Below are positions 8,427-16,676 of a DNA stretch of 64,000 nt, in pieces. The notes under the pieces are model-generated. The model was not told the DNA's origin, did not search any database, and saw nothing but the letters and a program-made list of their open reading frames with translations. The DNA is from Methylorubrum rhodesianum. GTDB taxonomy: Bacteria; Pseudomonadota; Alphaproteobacteria; Rhizobiales; Beijerinckiaceae. The DNA lies in NCBI RefSeq assembly GCF_014199985.1, contig NZ_JACHOS010000012.1, positions 1 through 64,000 of the forward strand. Direction: 5' to 3'. Position 1 is the first letter of the stretch; each line of letters starts with the position of its first letter. Made by a program: the position numbers and the translations under genes.

Positions 8427-8900
8427 TTACTGGGACTTGTCGGCGATGACCCTCGGGCCCGCCTCCTAGACTTCAGCAATTGTCTCCTTGGCTTTAGCAT
8501 CAAAGGCCCCCTTGGGCTTGACGTTTCCGGCCCAGGATACCTTCGATCCGCTCCCGTCCTTCTACACTATGAGCATGGACTTATAGCTCTACACAGGCAG
8601 CGGGCGGGAGATTATCGTGCATGTGTAGTCTATCTTCTTGTCGCCGCGGAACTGTTCTTCCTCCATGATGGTGTCACTGCCCTTCATCGACAATGTTCAC
8701 TCCTGCCTGCCGCCTTTCTAAGACAGCACCCACTTCTCGATGACGAGGTGCCAGTTGCCGATGCCGCAAAACCCGCCAACCATCTTCCAGACCGCTTCGG
8801 GCGATGCAGGCACCATCACGCTCTTCGTCACTTCAATCGCAAGGGCAGGCGTGACGACGACCATGGCCAGCGCCACGGCGGGGACGGCGATTCCGAGCAT
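8427..8900 (-). pseudogene. SRPBCC-family exported protein, five in-frame stops
   Basis: The start at 8900 encodes a signal peptide (MLGIAVPAVALAMVVVTPALA) and the START/SRPBCC opening EVTKSVMVPASPEAVWKMVGGF. The frame meets TAG after WVLS. Without any frame change, the remaining family sequence continues: TLSMKGSDTIMEEEQFRG, KKIDYTCTIISRPLPV, SYKSMLIV, KDGSGSKVSWAGNVKPKGAF, ending DKSQ and TAA at 8427. It is interrupted by a TGA and three further TAG codons. The intact relative would have about 157 residues and would be a small ligand-binding periplasmic protein. Five stops and no indel indicate loss by point mutation. Confidence 0.75.
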
Positions 8901-9067
8901 TCATCGGTTCCTGTAAAACCTTGAGCGCGTCGTGTGCGCCGAGGAACCAGCTACTGCGCGACCGAAGGCGGACTACGCCAAACGCGGATGTGTGAACGGT
9001 GCACTCGATGTACCCCTGAGGCAGTCTCGCGACCAACCAATGGCTAGCCTTCGGCGACCCGGCGCGA

Positions 9068-9529
9068 TCAAACGCGGAGATAGCTCCAACCTGCCTCCTG
9101 AAGTGCCACGAGACGGACTGCACCAGCCGAAACGATGCCGACGTGTGGCAGTAATTCCAGAGGGTGCCCCTCTGCCTTCTCCATGGCTTTGATGGTGTTG
9201 CCGCAGGCCGAGAGTACGATTCCCGGCACGCTCTCGGTGATGGAGTGGATCCTCGACGTCACGGGCGATGTGTCGGCCCGCAGCATGTGCAGACCCGGCC
9301 CATAGGCAACGATCTCGACCTCAAGCTCCTCGGCCTGATTGCTGTATTCGCGTGCGAGATTGACCGCGTTGTTGAGGGCGAGGTCGAACACGCCGTTCTC
9401 GCGAGAACTGACCTGCAGTGCGACCCGATGGGTCTTGGGGTCAGCCGATTGGGTCGCCGAGGCCCTGCTCGCCACGAGCCAAGCCATCAGCGCGGCCAGT
9501 CCGGACACGCCCCTACGCGACAGCATCAT
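9068..9529 (-). CDS. Exported DsrE/F-like protein
   Basis: About 153 residues. ATG at 9529 is preferred over the GTG at 9538 because GGAG lies 8-9 bases upstream. The N-terminus has a Tat-like/Sec signal (LSRRGVSGLAALMAWLV...ASA). The rest follows the DsrE fold: HRVALQVSS, a helix DLALNNAVNLAREY, VEIVAYGPGLHMLRAD, and GIVLSACGNTIKAM, where the single conserved Cys sits. DsrE/F relatives carry sulfur as persulfide on that Cys. It is the last gene of the leftward sox cluster, 62 bases after the metallo-hydrolase. A periplasmic sulfur-carrier role is inferred from fold and context. Confidence 0.75.
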   Translation of the reverse strand: MMLSRRGVSGLAALMAWLVASRASATQSADPKTHRVALQVSSRENGVFDLALNNAVNLAREYSNQAEELEVEIVAYGPGLHMLRADTSPVTSRIHSITESVPGIVLSACGNTIKAMEKAEGHPLELLPHVGIVSAGAVRLVALQEAGWSYLRV

Positions 9530-9591
9530 CGTGTCCACTCCGTTCGCGAACGGTCCTGTTCCGACAGGAATATTCCTGCGAAATCGTGTCG

Positions 9592-10542
9592 TCAGGTTTG
9601 TACGAAGCGATAACTCGCACCAACGCGCTCGACACGTCCGACGCCTGAGCTCGGGAGGTGAAAGCCGACAAGCGTCATCCGCTCATTCGCCAAGCGGTCC
9701 AGCAGGGTGAGGCGGGTACGCGCCGCGAGGTCACGGTCGAGATCGCTTCCGAAGGCCCAGGCGGGGCGGCGGAACGACACAACCGCGTGGCTCAAGGCAT
9801 CCCCGCCGATCAGTACCTGCTCCCGACCGGCTTCGACAAGGACGGAGGCGTGACCGGGCGTATGCCCCGGCGTCGCGACGTAGGTGAGGCCGGGAGCGAT
9901 GCTTTCGCCGGGCTTACGGCGCTCCACCTTCGCCTCAAGGCGTCGCAGGGTCCGTCGCGAGCCTACGGAGAGGCCCTTAAGCCAATCCGGTACGCGGGTC
10001 TCGACATCCTCGCGGGTCCAGAAATCCCATTCCGCGGCCGGCACGACGTAGCGGGCATTGGGAAACCGTTCGCTGTCGTCGAAATCATCGACCGCGCCCC
10101 AGAGATGATCGGGATGGGCGTGCGTGAACACCACCTGGGTGATCGCCTCACGTGAGATGTTCCGGCTCTCCAGCGTCTCGCCGAGCTTGCCGGCCGTGGG
10201 CTGGAACGAGTTGCCCGAGCCGGCATCGATCAGAATGACTTCCGAGCCGATCCGAACGAGGCTCGGGTTCGTCGGAATCGGGGTGGCCTCCGCGGGCTGA
10301 CCCTCGGCCTTAAAGACGGCTTCAACTTCCGCGCGCGGCGTGTCGGGCAGCATGAAGGCGAGGGAGGAGGACAGCGTGCCGTCGCTCGCCGTCTCCACGG
10401 AGGCGGCGCCGACCCTGAGCGCCGCTGTCTGGTTCGCCGAAGCGCGGCGGACGGGCCACGCGCCCGCGAAGCCCGCTCCGAGGCCACCCAAGAACAACCG
10501 CCTGTCGCAGCGCGTTCCCGCGGAGTTGGGACGGCTCGTCAT
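9592..10542 (-). CDS. Exported metallo-beta-lactamase-fold hydrolase of sox cluster
   Basis: 316 residues. A Tat signal (RRLFLGGLGAG) is followed by an MBL domain with the metal motif HAHPDH, a downstream ATPGHTPGHAS loop and the GGDALSH strand that supplies further ligands. The start overlaps the soxD stop by 4 bases, so it is translationally coupled to the sox operon. A metallo-hydrolase (SoxH) is also found at the end of the Paracoccus sox cluster, and this may be its counterpart; SoxH is not essential for thiosulfate oxidation there. Substrate is unknown. Fold and export are clear, identity as SoxH is moderate. Confidence 0.8.
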   Translation of the reverse strand: MTSRPNSAGTRCDRRLFLGGLGAGFAGAWPVRRASANQTAALRVGAASVETASDGTLSSSLAFMLPDTPRAEVEAVFKAEGQPAEATPIPTNPSLVRIGSEVILIDAGSGNSFQPTAGKLGETLESRNISREAITQVVFTHAHPDHLWGAVDDFDDSERFPNARYVVPAAEWDFWTREDVETRVPDWLKGLSVGSRRTLRRLEAKVERRKPGESIAPGLTYVATPGHTPGHASVLVEAGREQVLIGGDALSHAVVSFRRPAWAFGSDLDRDLAARTRLTLLDRLANERMTLVGFHLPSSGVGRVERVGASYRFVQT

Positions 10543-11216
10543 TGGACCGGCGGGGCCTTCTTCGCGGGTTCGGCAGCCTTGTCTGGCGTCACGTCGAGGA
10601 TGCGAGCGCGGCTCGTGATGGACGCTTCCTTCGGCAGGCAGTTCGTCATGCAGGGCTTGGCCGTCCAGAACTCCTTCTCCGCCGTCTCGCGGTCGTCCAT
10701 GAAGAAGTTTTTCTCGTTAGGCAGGCGGATGCTGGCGAGGTTCTTCTCGTTCAGCTCGAAGTCCTGATCCTTCAGAATGTCGTTGAGATAGAGGAGATAG
10801 GCGGTGACCGAGTATGTCTCGTCCGGCGTGAGGGTCTGTGCCGCGCCGAACGGCATTGCCCGGTGAATGAAATCGAAGACGGTCGAGGCGTAGGGCCAGT
10901 AGGACCCGATGGTCTTAACCGGACTGTCGGACTTCAACGTGCCGGACCCACCGGCGAGCTCCGGCCACCGTCCCGCGCCCTCGCCGAACTCGCCATGGCA
11001 GCTGGCGCAGCGCTCCTGGAAGACCGTCTCGCCGAGCGCCGCGGTTCCCTTGCCGACAGGAAGCCCCTGGCCGTCCGGCCGCACGTCAATGTCCCAGCCC
11101 TTGATCTCCTCCGGCGTCGCGACGCGGCCGATGTTCAGACGCTCCGCCGCCACCGGCGTGGCCGCGAGGAGGACGGTCGCAAGGGCGGCCGAAAGACGGT
11201 TACGCGACCTCGACAT
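10539..11216 (-). CDS. soxD: Sulfane dehydrogenase cytochrome c subunit SoxD
   Basis: 225 residues: signal peptide (ALATVLLAATPVAA), the SoxD-type lead NIGRVATPEEIKGWDIDVRPDGQGLP, then one haem site CASCH with a distal Met candidate (AMPFGAAQ). The end has the paired-Cys stretch KPCMTNCLP. SoxD takes electrons from the molybdenum subunit SoxC during oxidation of the SoxY-bound sulfane sulfur. Paracoccus SoxD, as I recall it, is a longer di-haem protein; here only the first haem domain is present. The gene overlaps the end of soxC by 17 bases, so the two are coupled. Confidence 0.92.
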   Translation of the reverse strand: MSRSRNRLSAALATVLLAATPVAAERLNIGRVATPEEIKGWDIDVRPDGQGLPVGKGTAALGETVFQERCASCHGEFGEGAGRWPELAGGSGTLKSDSPVKTIGSYWPYASTVFDFIHRAMPFGAAQTLTPDETYSVTAYLLYLNDILKDQDFELNEKNLASIRLPNEKNFFMDDRETAEKEFWTAKPCMTNCLPKEASITSRARILDVTPDKAAEPAKKAPPVQ

Positions 11217-12492
11217 TCTCGATCTCCCCGCTGGGCAGCACGTGCCAGGTCTGGATGCCGTTGTTGTGGTAGATCGAGTTCAGGCCGCGGTGTTGGCGCA
11301 GGGCCGCCTTGGTCGGCTGGACGTAGCCGGTCTCGTCCATGGCGCGGGACTGGATCAGCAGCGGATCGCCGTTCCAGTCGAACTCATAATAGAAACGCGT
11401 CAGCGCCTTATCGAGGACCGGCCCGTCGAGCCGCGCGGCCCGCCAGTTGCGGCCGCCATCGAGCGAGACGTCCACGCCCTTGATCGCGCCCCGCCCCGAC
11501 CACGCCAAGCCCGAAAGCACGGTGAAGCCCTTACCGTGGATGGGCGCCTGCGGACTCGGATTGGTGATGACGGACTTCGCGTCCATGGCCCAGGTGAAGC
11601 GCCGCGCCTGACCGTCCGGCATGAGTGCCGTGTACTTCGACGTCTCCTCGCGGGTGTGCCAGGGCTCGTCGCCGACCTTGATCCGGCGCAGCCACTTCAC
11701 CCACATGTTGCCTTGCCATCCCGGCAGGACGAGGCGGAGCGGATAGCCGTGCTCGGGATAGAGCGCCTCTCCGTTCATGGCGTAGGCGACGATGGCGTCG
11801 TCGAACGCTTTCTCGATCGGCACGGAGCGGGTCATCGCCGCGGCGTCGGCGCCCTCCGGCAACAGCCACTTGGCGTTGGTCTTGAGACCGGCTTCTTCGA
11901 GCAAGCGCTTGAGCGGGACGCCCGTGTACATGACGCAGTGGATCATGCCGTGGGTGAACTGACAGCCGTTGAGCTGCGCGCCCTTCCACTCCATGCCGGA
12001 ATTGGCCGCGCATTCGAGGAACGCGATCCGGTTGACGCGGGGGAAGCGCTTGATGTCCTCCAGCGTCAGCATCAGCGGCTTCTCGACGAGGCCGTGGATC
12101 ATCAACCGATGCTCGGACGGATCGATCTCGGCGATGCCGCCATGGTGGCGCTCGAAGCCCAGGCCGTTCGGGGTGATGATTCCCTCCAGCTGGTGCAGCG
12201 GCGTGAAGCTGACCGAACTCTGGCGCGAGGCGGTCAGCCATTCGACGTCGCGGCGGATCACGTCCACCTCGAACTTCGACGGGCGGCCGTAGGGCCGGCT
12301 GACGACACCCTCACCGAGCGACTGCGACCATTCCGGTACGCTCGGCGGAAGGTTCTTCGCGTCCGGCGCGGCGGCTGCGCGGCCCGCAAAAGCCCCCGTG
12401 CCGACCGCTCCGCCGAGGGCGAGGCCGGTGCGCAGGAAGGATCTTCGAGAGGTTGGCCCGGACGGATCGGGGCGCGGCTTCGGTTCAGACAT
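11200..12492 (-). CDS. soxC: Sulfane dehydrogenase molybdopterin subunit SoxC
   Basis: 430 residues of the sulfite-oxidase superfamily. A Tat signal (TSRRSFLRTGLALGG) exports the folded cofactor enzyme. The Mo-ligand Cys lies in FLECAANSGMEW, and the dimerisation domain (KSVITNPSPQAPI ... VDVSLDGGRNWRAARL) is complete. The SoxCD complex strips six electrons from the outer sulfur atom on SoxY, which allows full oxidation to sulfate without sulfur globules. A 53-base gap with a palindrome separates it from soxB upstream, so soxC-soxD-hydrolase may have its own promoter. Confidence 0.95.
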   Translation of the reverse strand: MSEPKPRPDPSGPTSRRSFLRTGLALGGAVGTGAFAGRAAAAPDAKNLPPSVPEWSQSLGEGVVSRPYGRPSKFEVDVIRRDVEWLTASRQSSVSFTPLHQLEGIITPNGLGFERHHGGIAEIDPSEHRLMIHGLVEKPLMLTLEDIKRFPRVNRIAFLECAANSGMEWKGAQLNGCQFTHGMIHCVMYTGVPLKRLLEEAGLKTNAKWLLPEGADAAAMTRSVPIEKAFDDAIVAYAMNGEALYPEHGYPLRLVLPGWQGNMWVKWLRRIKVGDEPWHTREETSKYTALMPDGQARRFTWAMDAKSVITNPSPQAPIHGKGFTVLSGLAWSGRGAIKGVDVSLDGGRNWRAARLDGPVLDKALTRFYYEFDWNGDPLLIQSRAMDETGYVQPTKAALRQHRGLNSIYHNNGIQTWHVLPSGEIENVEVA

Positions 12493-12520
12493 CGGCCTCT
12501 CCGAACTGTTTCAAGTATAG

Positions 12521-12538
12521 CAATGTGTGAATATATTG
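12521..12538. promoter_or_regulatory. AT-rich inverted repeat before soxC
   Basis: CAAT and ATTG arms flank a purine-alternating centre over 18 bases. It lies about 30 bases before the soxC start in a GC-rich neighbourhood. It is in the right place for an operator or a promoter -10 region controlling soxCD. Assignment to SoxR is a guess. Confidence 0.35.
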
Positions 12539-12545
12539 GAGACGA

Positions 12546-14225
12546 CTAGGCGCCACGGACGGTGACCTGCGCGGGCGTCGGGTTCACCGTTCCCTTGGCC
12601 TTGATGTGCGAGGAGACGACGTCCCAGATCGGCGGGCCGTCGGTGCCCTCGTTGACGCTCGCCCATCCTGCCACGGTGTAGCTGGTGCCAGCCTCGATGG
12701 GTTTGCCGGTGCGCAGGAGGGTGAGGTCTGAGATGCGGCTGCCGGCCGGGCGAGCGACGTCGATGGCGTAGGACACGCCGCCCACCCGCACCATGTCGCC
12801 ACCTTGCTGGTAGTACGGATCGGCGTTGAAGAGGTTGTCGGCCACGTCCTCCAGCACCTCCTTCAGCCGGGCGCCGGTCATCGGCATCCGATAAGCCGCC
12901 GGGTAGGTGATGGCGGTGGCGTTGTAGACGTCCTCGCGGGTTATCGACTGGCCGGGCAGGAGGGTCGTGCCCCAGCGGAAGCCGGGCGAGAGGGCAATCT
13001 CAGCCTCTCGCTCGGACAGGAGCGCATCGCAGATCATGTCGTCGAGCGTGCCGTTGAAGTTGCCCCGCCGGTAGAGCAGGGCCTCGGTCCGGCCGAGTTC
13101 CTCCTTCAGCATCGCCTCGTGGGGCGCACGGATCGACCGGATCTTGGCCGCCATCGTCTTCTCTGGGGCGATGATATCGGAGAAGATCGGGATGAGCTTC
13201 GAACGGTAGCCCTTCACGGCCCCGTCCCGCACGTCGAGGTCGACGCGGGTGAGGAACTTGCCGTGGCTGCCCGAGGCGATGAGTAGGGTGTTGCCGACCT
13301 TTACCGCCTGAGGCAGCGCGTCGTGCGTGTGTCCGGTGAGTACGACGTCGATTCCCTTCACCCGCGAGGCGAGCTTGCGGTCCACGTCGAAGCCGTTGTG
13401 GGAGAGCAGCACGACGAGGTCGGCGCCCTCCTTCCGGGCCTTGTCGACGCTCGCTTGCACGTCCTCCTCGCGGATGCCGAAGGACCAGCCGGGGATCATC
13501 CAGCGAGGGTTGGCGATGGGCGTGTAGGGAAAGGCCTGCCCGATCACCGCGACCTTCGCGCCGCCGCGCTCGAACATCTTCGTGGCCTCGAAGGCCGGCT
13601 CGTTCCATTCGGCGTCGCGAACGTTCTGGCCCAGGAACGGGCAGCCGAGCCCGTCCACGATCTCCTTAACCCGTTCGGTGCCGAGGGTGAACTCCCAGTG
13701 GCCCGTCATGGCGTCGGGCTTCAGCAGCGCCATGCAGTCGACCATGTCCTGGCCCTTGCTCACCATCGAGGTGTAGCTGTTCTGCCAAGTGTCGCCGCCG
13801 TCCAGGAACAGCACCTTGTCGCCTCGCTCGGCGCGGATCGCGTCGAGCACCGTGGCGATCCGGTCGAGGCCGCCCATCCGGCCATAGCTGCGGGCCAGCG
13901 CGACGTAGTCCTCCGGCGTGAGCGCATAGGCCAGCGGCGAGCCGCCGGGGATGCCGTAGAGGTCGAGGTAGGCGCGTCCGGTGACGTGGGGGACCTGACC
14001 GCGCGCCTCGCCCATCCCGAGGTTGGTCGAGGGCTCGCGGAACAGCACGGGCCGCAACTGCGCGTGGATGTCGGTGAGATGGACCAGGGTGACGTTGCCC
14101 ATCGGCTCGAAGGCCAGGAGGTCGTCCTGGGTCAGGCGCTGCTGGGCGAAGGCGCGGGTCCAGCCCGTCGGCACCAGGGCCGCGGTGGCGGCGGCGATCT
14201 GCAGGAAGTCGCGGCGTGAGGTCAT
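12546..14225 (-). CDS. soxB: Thiosulfohydrolase SoxB
   Basis: 559 residues, the normal length. A Tat signal (TSRRDFLQIAAATAAL) precedes a 5'-nucleotidase-like two-domain enzyme. Metal-ligand motifs are visible: VHLTDIHAQLRP, FLDGGDTWQNS, LSHNGFDVD and LTGHTHDALP. The stretch MTGHWEFTLG is where the active-site loop of the family lies. SoxB hydrolyses the sulfonate group from the Cys-bound substrate on SoxY using two Mn ions. It sits between soxA (15-base gap) and soxC. Confidence 0.95.
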   Translation of the reverse strand: MTSRRDFLQIAAATAALVPTGWTRAFAQQRLTQDDLLAFEPMGNVTLVHLTDIHAQLRPVLFREPSTNLGMGEARGQVPHVTGRAYLDLYGIPGGSPLAYALTPEDYVALARSYGRMGGLDRIATVLDAIRAERGDKVLFLDGGDTWQNSYTSMVSKGQDMVDCMALLKPDAMTGHWEFTLGTERVKEIVDGLGCPFLGQNVRDAEWNEPAFEATKMFERGGAKVAVIGQAFPYTPIANPRWMIPGWSFGIREEDVQASVDKARKEGADLVVLLSHNGFDVDRKLASRVKGIDVVLTGHTHDALPQAVKVGNTLLIASGSHGKFLTRVDLDVRDGAVKGYRSKLIPIFSDIIAPEKTMAAKIRSIRAPHEAMLKEELGRTEALLYRRGNFNGTLDDMICDALLSEREAEIALSPGFRWGTTLLPGQSITREDVYNATAITYPAAYRMPMTGARLKEVLEDVADNLFNADPYYQQGGDMVRVGGVSYAIDVARPAGSRISDLTLLRTGKPIEAGTSYTVAGWASVNEGTDGPPIWDVVSSHIKAKGTVNPTPAQVTVRGA

Positions 14226-14240
14226 GGCAGGATCAGGCCC

Positions 14241-15107
14241 TCAGTTGCGCACGGCGGGCGTCTCGACCGGAAGGCCGAGGCCGCGCCACGCGACGTAGGT
14301 CTCCAGGGCGAGGAACTCGTCGGAGAGCGGCTTGAACGGCGTGGCCCGGACGTCCTGCATGCAACCTTCCATGCGCTCGTGGAGCGGCACCAGCCGCTGG
14401 TCGCGCAGGCGGTAGACGGGGAATCCGTTGCTCTGCCCCTGGCTGAGGAAGTCGGCCCGGAGATACTTGCCGTGGTTCTTCTCGTGGCAGCTCGCGCAAG
14501 CGAGATCGAGTTGGCCGTTCCGCTGGTAGTAGAGCGATTGTCCTCGCTCGAACCAGGGCGTCATGGGCCCGTCCACCTTCACGGCGACCGGCATCCCGCG
14601 GGACTGGTTACGGACGTAGGTGGTCATGGCCGTAAGTTCGGACGAGCCGAAGGCCCAGGGCTCGGCTTTCAGGGCGCCGCTGCGGCAGATGTTGATCCGC
14701 TGCTCCAGATTGACCGGCTTGCCGAGCTTCTCGTTCCACTTCGGATAGGCCGCCGCGACGCCCTTCATCGAGGTCGATGCCTCGTTGTGGCAGCTCGCAC
14801 AGGACTTTCCCGCCGCGCCATCGACCTTCGACCAGAGTTCCTCTCCCTGCTCCACGGCGAGGAAGCCCGGATTGTTGAAGTCGTCGGCCTGCATGTCCTG
14901 CGTTTCCTTGGAGCGGAAATACAGGCCGGAGACAACTTCATCAAACGGGGAATTCGGGTTCTGGACCTTGAGGCCGTGCGCCTGCCAGGCCGGACGCTCG
15001 GACCCTTCCTTAGCGGCGGGCGCGGAGGGCATGTCCTGCGCATGGGGTGCGACGGCCAGCGCGACGAGCGCGAGCGCGGTGACGGCAAAGGGAATGGGGC
15101 GGACCAT
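14241..15107 (-). CDS. soxA: Di-haem cytochrome c SoxA
   Basis: 288 residues from ATG 15107, which has a GGAG upstream and begins the signal peptide (VRPIPFAVTALALVALAVAPHAQ). The frame opens further upstream but that part is Arg/Pro-rich and overlaps soxZ. Two haem sites (CASCHNEAS and CASCHEKNHG) are present. The Cys in the conserved ERMEGCMQDVRATPF is the axial persulfide ligand known for the family. With SoxX it attaches thiosulfate to the SoxY Cys. The C-terminus FLALETYVAWRGLGLPV is typical. Confidence 0.95.
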   Translation of the reverse strand: MVRPIPFAVTALALVALAVAPHAQDMPSAPAAKEGSERPAWQAHGLKVQNPNSPFDEVVSGLYFRSKETQDMQADDFNNPGFLAVEQGEELWSKVDGAAGKSCASCHNEASTSMKGVAAAYPKWNEKLGKPVNLEQRINICRSGALKAEPWAFGSSELTAMTTYVRNQSRGMPVAVKVDGPMTPWFERGQSLYYQRNGQLDLACASCHEKNHGKYLRADFLSQGQSNGFPVYRLRDQRLVPLHERMEGCMQDVRATPFKPLSDEFLALETYVAWRGLGLPVETPAVRN

Positions 15108-15165
15108 TGCGAGGGCTCCGGCGCGGCGGGGGAGGCGCTCCGGGGCAATCGGCCCCGGGCGCGCG

Positions 15166-15495
15166 TCAGGCGACCTTGATCTGCTCGGTGGCCTGGGTCT
15201 TCGACCCGTCGTCATCGATCCAAGTGAAGGTCAGCGTGCCGGTTTCCTCGGGTCTGATCTTGAACTGGAAGTAGGGGTTGGCGGAGACCGCGCTCTCTAT
15301 GTCGGCGCTGAAGATCGTCTTGCCATTCAGGTCGCAGGTGAACTTATTCAGGATCTTGCGCGGGATCGTCTTCCCGTCCTTGTCCTTGCGCTGGCCGGAT
15401 TCCATCGTGTGTGAGACGAGCGTCTTCACCTCGATGATGTCTCCCTTTGCGACATCCTTCTTGTCCAGTTTGATCCGCGGCTTCACGTCGGCCAT
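15166..15495 (-). CDS. soxZ: Sulfur-carrier scaffold protein SoxZ
   Basis: 109 residues, all beta (KPRIKLDKKDVAKGDIIEVKTLVSHTMESG ... NPYFQFKIRPEETGTLTFTWIDDDG). No signal peptide: SoxZ is exported by riding with the Tat-targeted SoxY. The length equals that of known SoxZ. It lies 39 bases after soxY and precedes soxA. Confidence 0.95.
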   Translation of the reverse strand: MADVKPRIKLDKKDVAKGDIIEVKTLVSHTMESGQRKDKDGKTIPRKILNKFTCDLNGKTIFSADIESAVSANPYFQFKIRPEETGTLTFTWIDDDGSKTQATEQIKVA

Positions 15496-15534
15496 GTGGT
15501 CCTCCCGTCCTCGTTCGATGCTGTTGCGTGTGGG

Positions 15535-16005
15535 TTAGCCGCCGCAGCCGCCGATGGTGACCTTCACCTGGCGGACGTCGCTGAAGACCGAGCCGTCGTT
15601 CATGCGGGCGACCGCGATGACGTTCTGCGTCTCGGCAAGACGGATGCGCGTGTTCGCCTCGGCGACGCTCGACGGCGTGAAGTGGAAGCTGATGACGCCG
15701 GGGTTCGGATTGCCCTCGGCAACGATCATCACCTCCTCGACATAGCTCTCCGGCGTCATCGGCACGTCGACGCTCACCGTCATCGGTACGGTGTTGCCGT
15801 TCTCGGCGATCTCGGGGAGTTCGAGCTTGACCTTGCCCCTCACGGGCTCCTTGCCGCGGGTGAAGGCCTTGATGGCCTCATCGGTCGCAGGCTTCGCGGC
15901 CAGGGCCGGTCCAGCGCGGAAGGCGAAGGCGGTTGCCACGACGGCTCCGGTGCCGAAGGCCAGGGCTTGGCGGCGGTTCAATGCGGGGATCTTGGCAGAG
16001 GTCAT
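15535..16005 (-). CDS. soxY: Sulfur-carrier protein SoxY
   Basis: 156 residues. The N-terminus is Tat-like (LNRRQALAFGTGAVVATAFAF). The protein ends in the swinging-arm motif GGCGG, whose Cys carries every sulfur intermediate of the Sox cycle. The C-terminus is intact, so the carrier should work. It forms a heterodimer with the adjacent SoxZ. Confidence 0.96.
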   Translation of the reverse strand: MTSAKIPALNRRQALAFGTGAVVATAFAFRAGPALAAKPATDEAIKAFTRGKEPVRGKVKLELPEIAENGNTVPMTVSVDVPMTPESYVEEVMIVAEGNPNPGVISFHFTPSSVAEANTRIRLAETQNVIAVARMNDGSVFSDVRQVKVTIGGCGG

Positions 16006-16032
16006 GGGAAGCGGCTCCTTCAGCCCGCGAGA

Positions 16033-16509
16033 TCACTTCAGGGTCGTGAGGTAGGCGACGACGTCCTCGACCTGCTGCGCGGTCAGGATCGGCTTGCCCT
16101 GGAACTCGGGACGCACGCGATGAAGGCCCTCGATCCGGTAGAAGGCAGGCATCACGGTCGCCTCGGTGAAGACGTGCTTCGGGTTGACGACGATCATGCG
16201 CAGATGCGCCGCGTCCCACCGTTCGGCGACGCCGTCGAGGGAGGGTCCGATCTCGCCGTGAAAGGACTCGGTGCTCAGCGAAGAGACCTGATGGCAGCCG
16301 AGGCAGTTGCCCTGGCGGCGGTTCACCACGACCTTGGCGCCGGCCGCCGCATTCCCCGGCTTGTCGGTAAGCGGCTCGGGGATCGCGTCGCTGCCGTCGA
16401 CGGCCACGACCTTGAACGGTGCAAGCCCGGTTGAAGCCGTCTCGGCTCCGGCGGCGGTCGCGAGGACGCAAAGTCCTGCGAGCGCAAAGGCTGTGATCGG
16501 CCTACGCAT
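16033..16509 (-). CDS. soxX: Mono-haem cytochrome c SoxX
   Basis: 158 residues from ATG 16509, preceded by GAGGA; the open frame begins earlier but without a signal. A signal peptide (MRRPITAFALAGLCVLATAAGA) is followed by one haem site (GNCLGCHQVSSL) and an axial Met candidate (ATVMPAFY). SoxX is the electron-accepting partner of SoxA. It is the first gene of the soxXYZAB run, with an operator-like palindrome about 90 bases upstream. Confidence 0.94.
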   Translation of the reverse strand: MRRPITAFALAGLCVLATAAGAETASTGLAPFKVVAVDGSDAIPEPLTDKPGNAAAGAKVVVNRRQGNCLGCHQVSSLSTESFHGEIGPSLDGVAERWDAAHLRMIVVNPKHVFTEATVMPAFYRIEGLHRVRPEFQGKPILTAQQVEDVVAYLTTLK

Positions 16510-16595
16510 CTGGCGTTTCCTCGGTGCGCCGTCATTGCGGCGGGTGCGGTCGTTTCGAACCGCACGCACTGCCGATGGGCGAACCAATCGACATA

Positions 16596-16609
16596 TGCGA
16601 ATATTTGCA
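16596..16609. promoter_or_regulatory. Putative SoxR operator between soxW and soxX
   Basis: A 14-base near-palindrome (TGCGAATATTTGCA, one mismatched pair) in AT-rich DNA upstream of soxX. In Paracoccus/Pseudaminobacter the ArsR-type SoxR is known to bind the soxW-soxX and soxS-soxV intergenic regions. A comparable AT-rich segment lies between soxW and soxS (about 17265-17460). The position is right; binding is inferred. Confidence 0.45.
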
Positions 16610-16676
16610 AGTTTGACGCTTATCGCTTTCGAGTCAAGCGTTAATCAGGAGGCCACCGATCATCGCGGCCGAACTG

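Noticed and set aside
7356..8900. Possible use of TAG as a sense codon in this organism
   Set aside because: Intact genes in the window use TAG as a normal stop (e.g. genes ending 1865 and 3112), and the affected genes also have TGA stops or frameshifts, so decay is simpler. Kept only as a low-key question in the findings.
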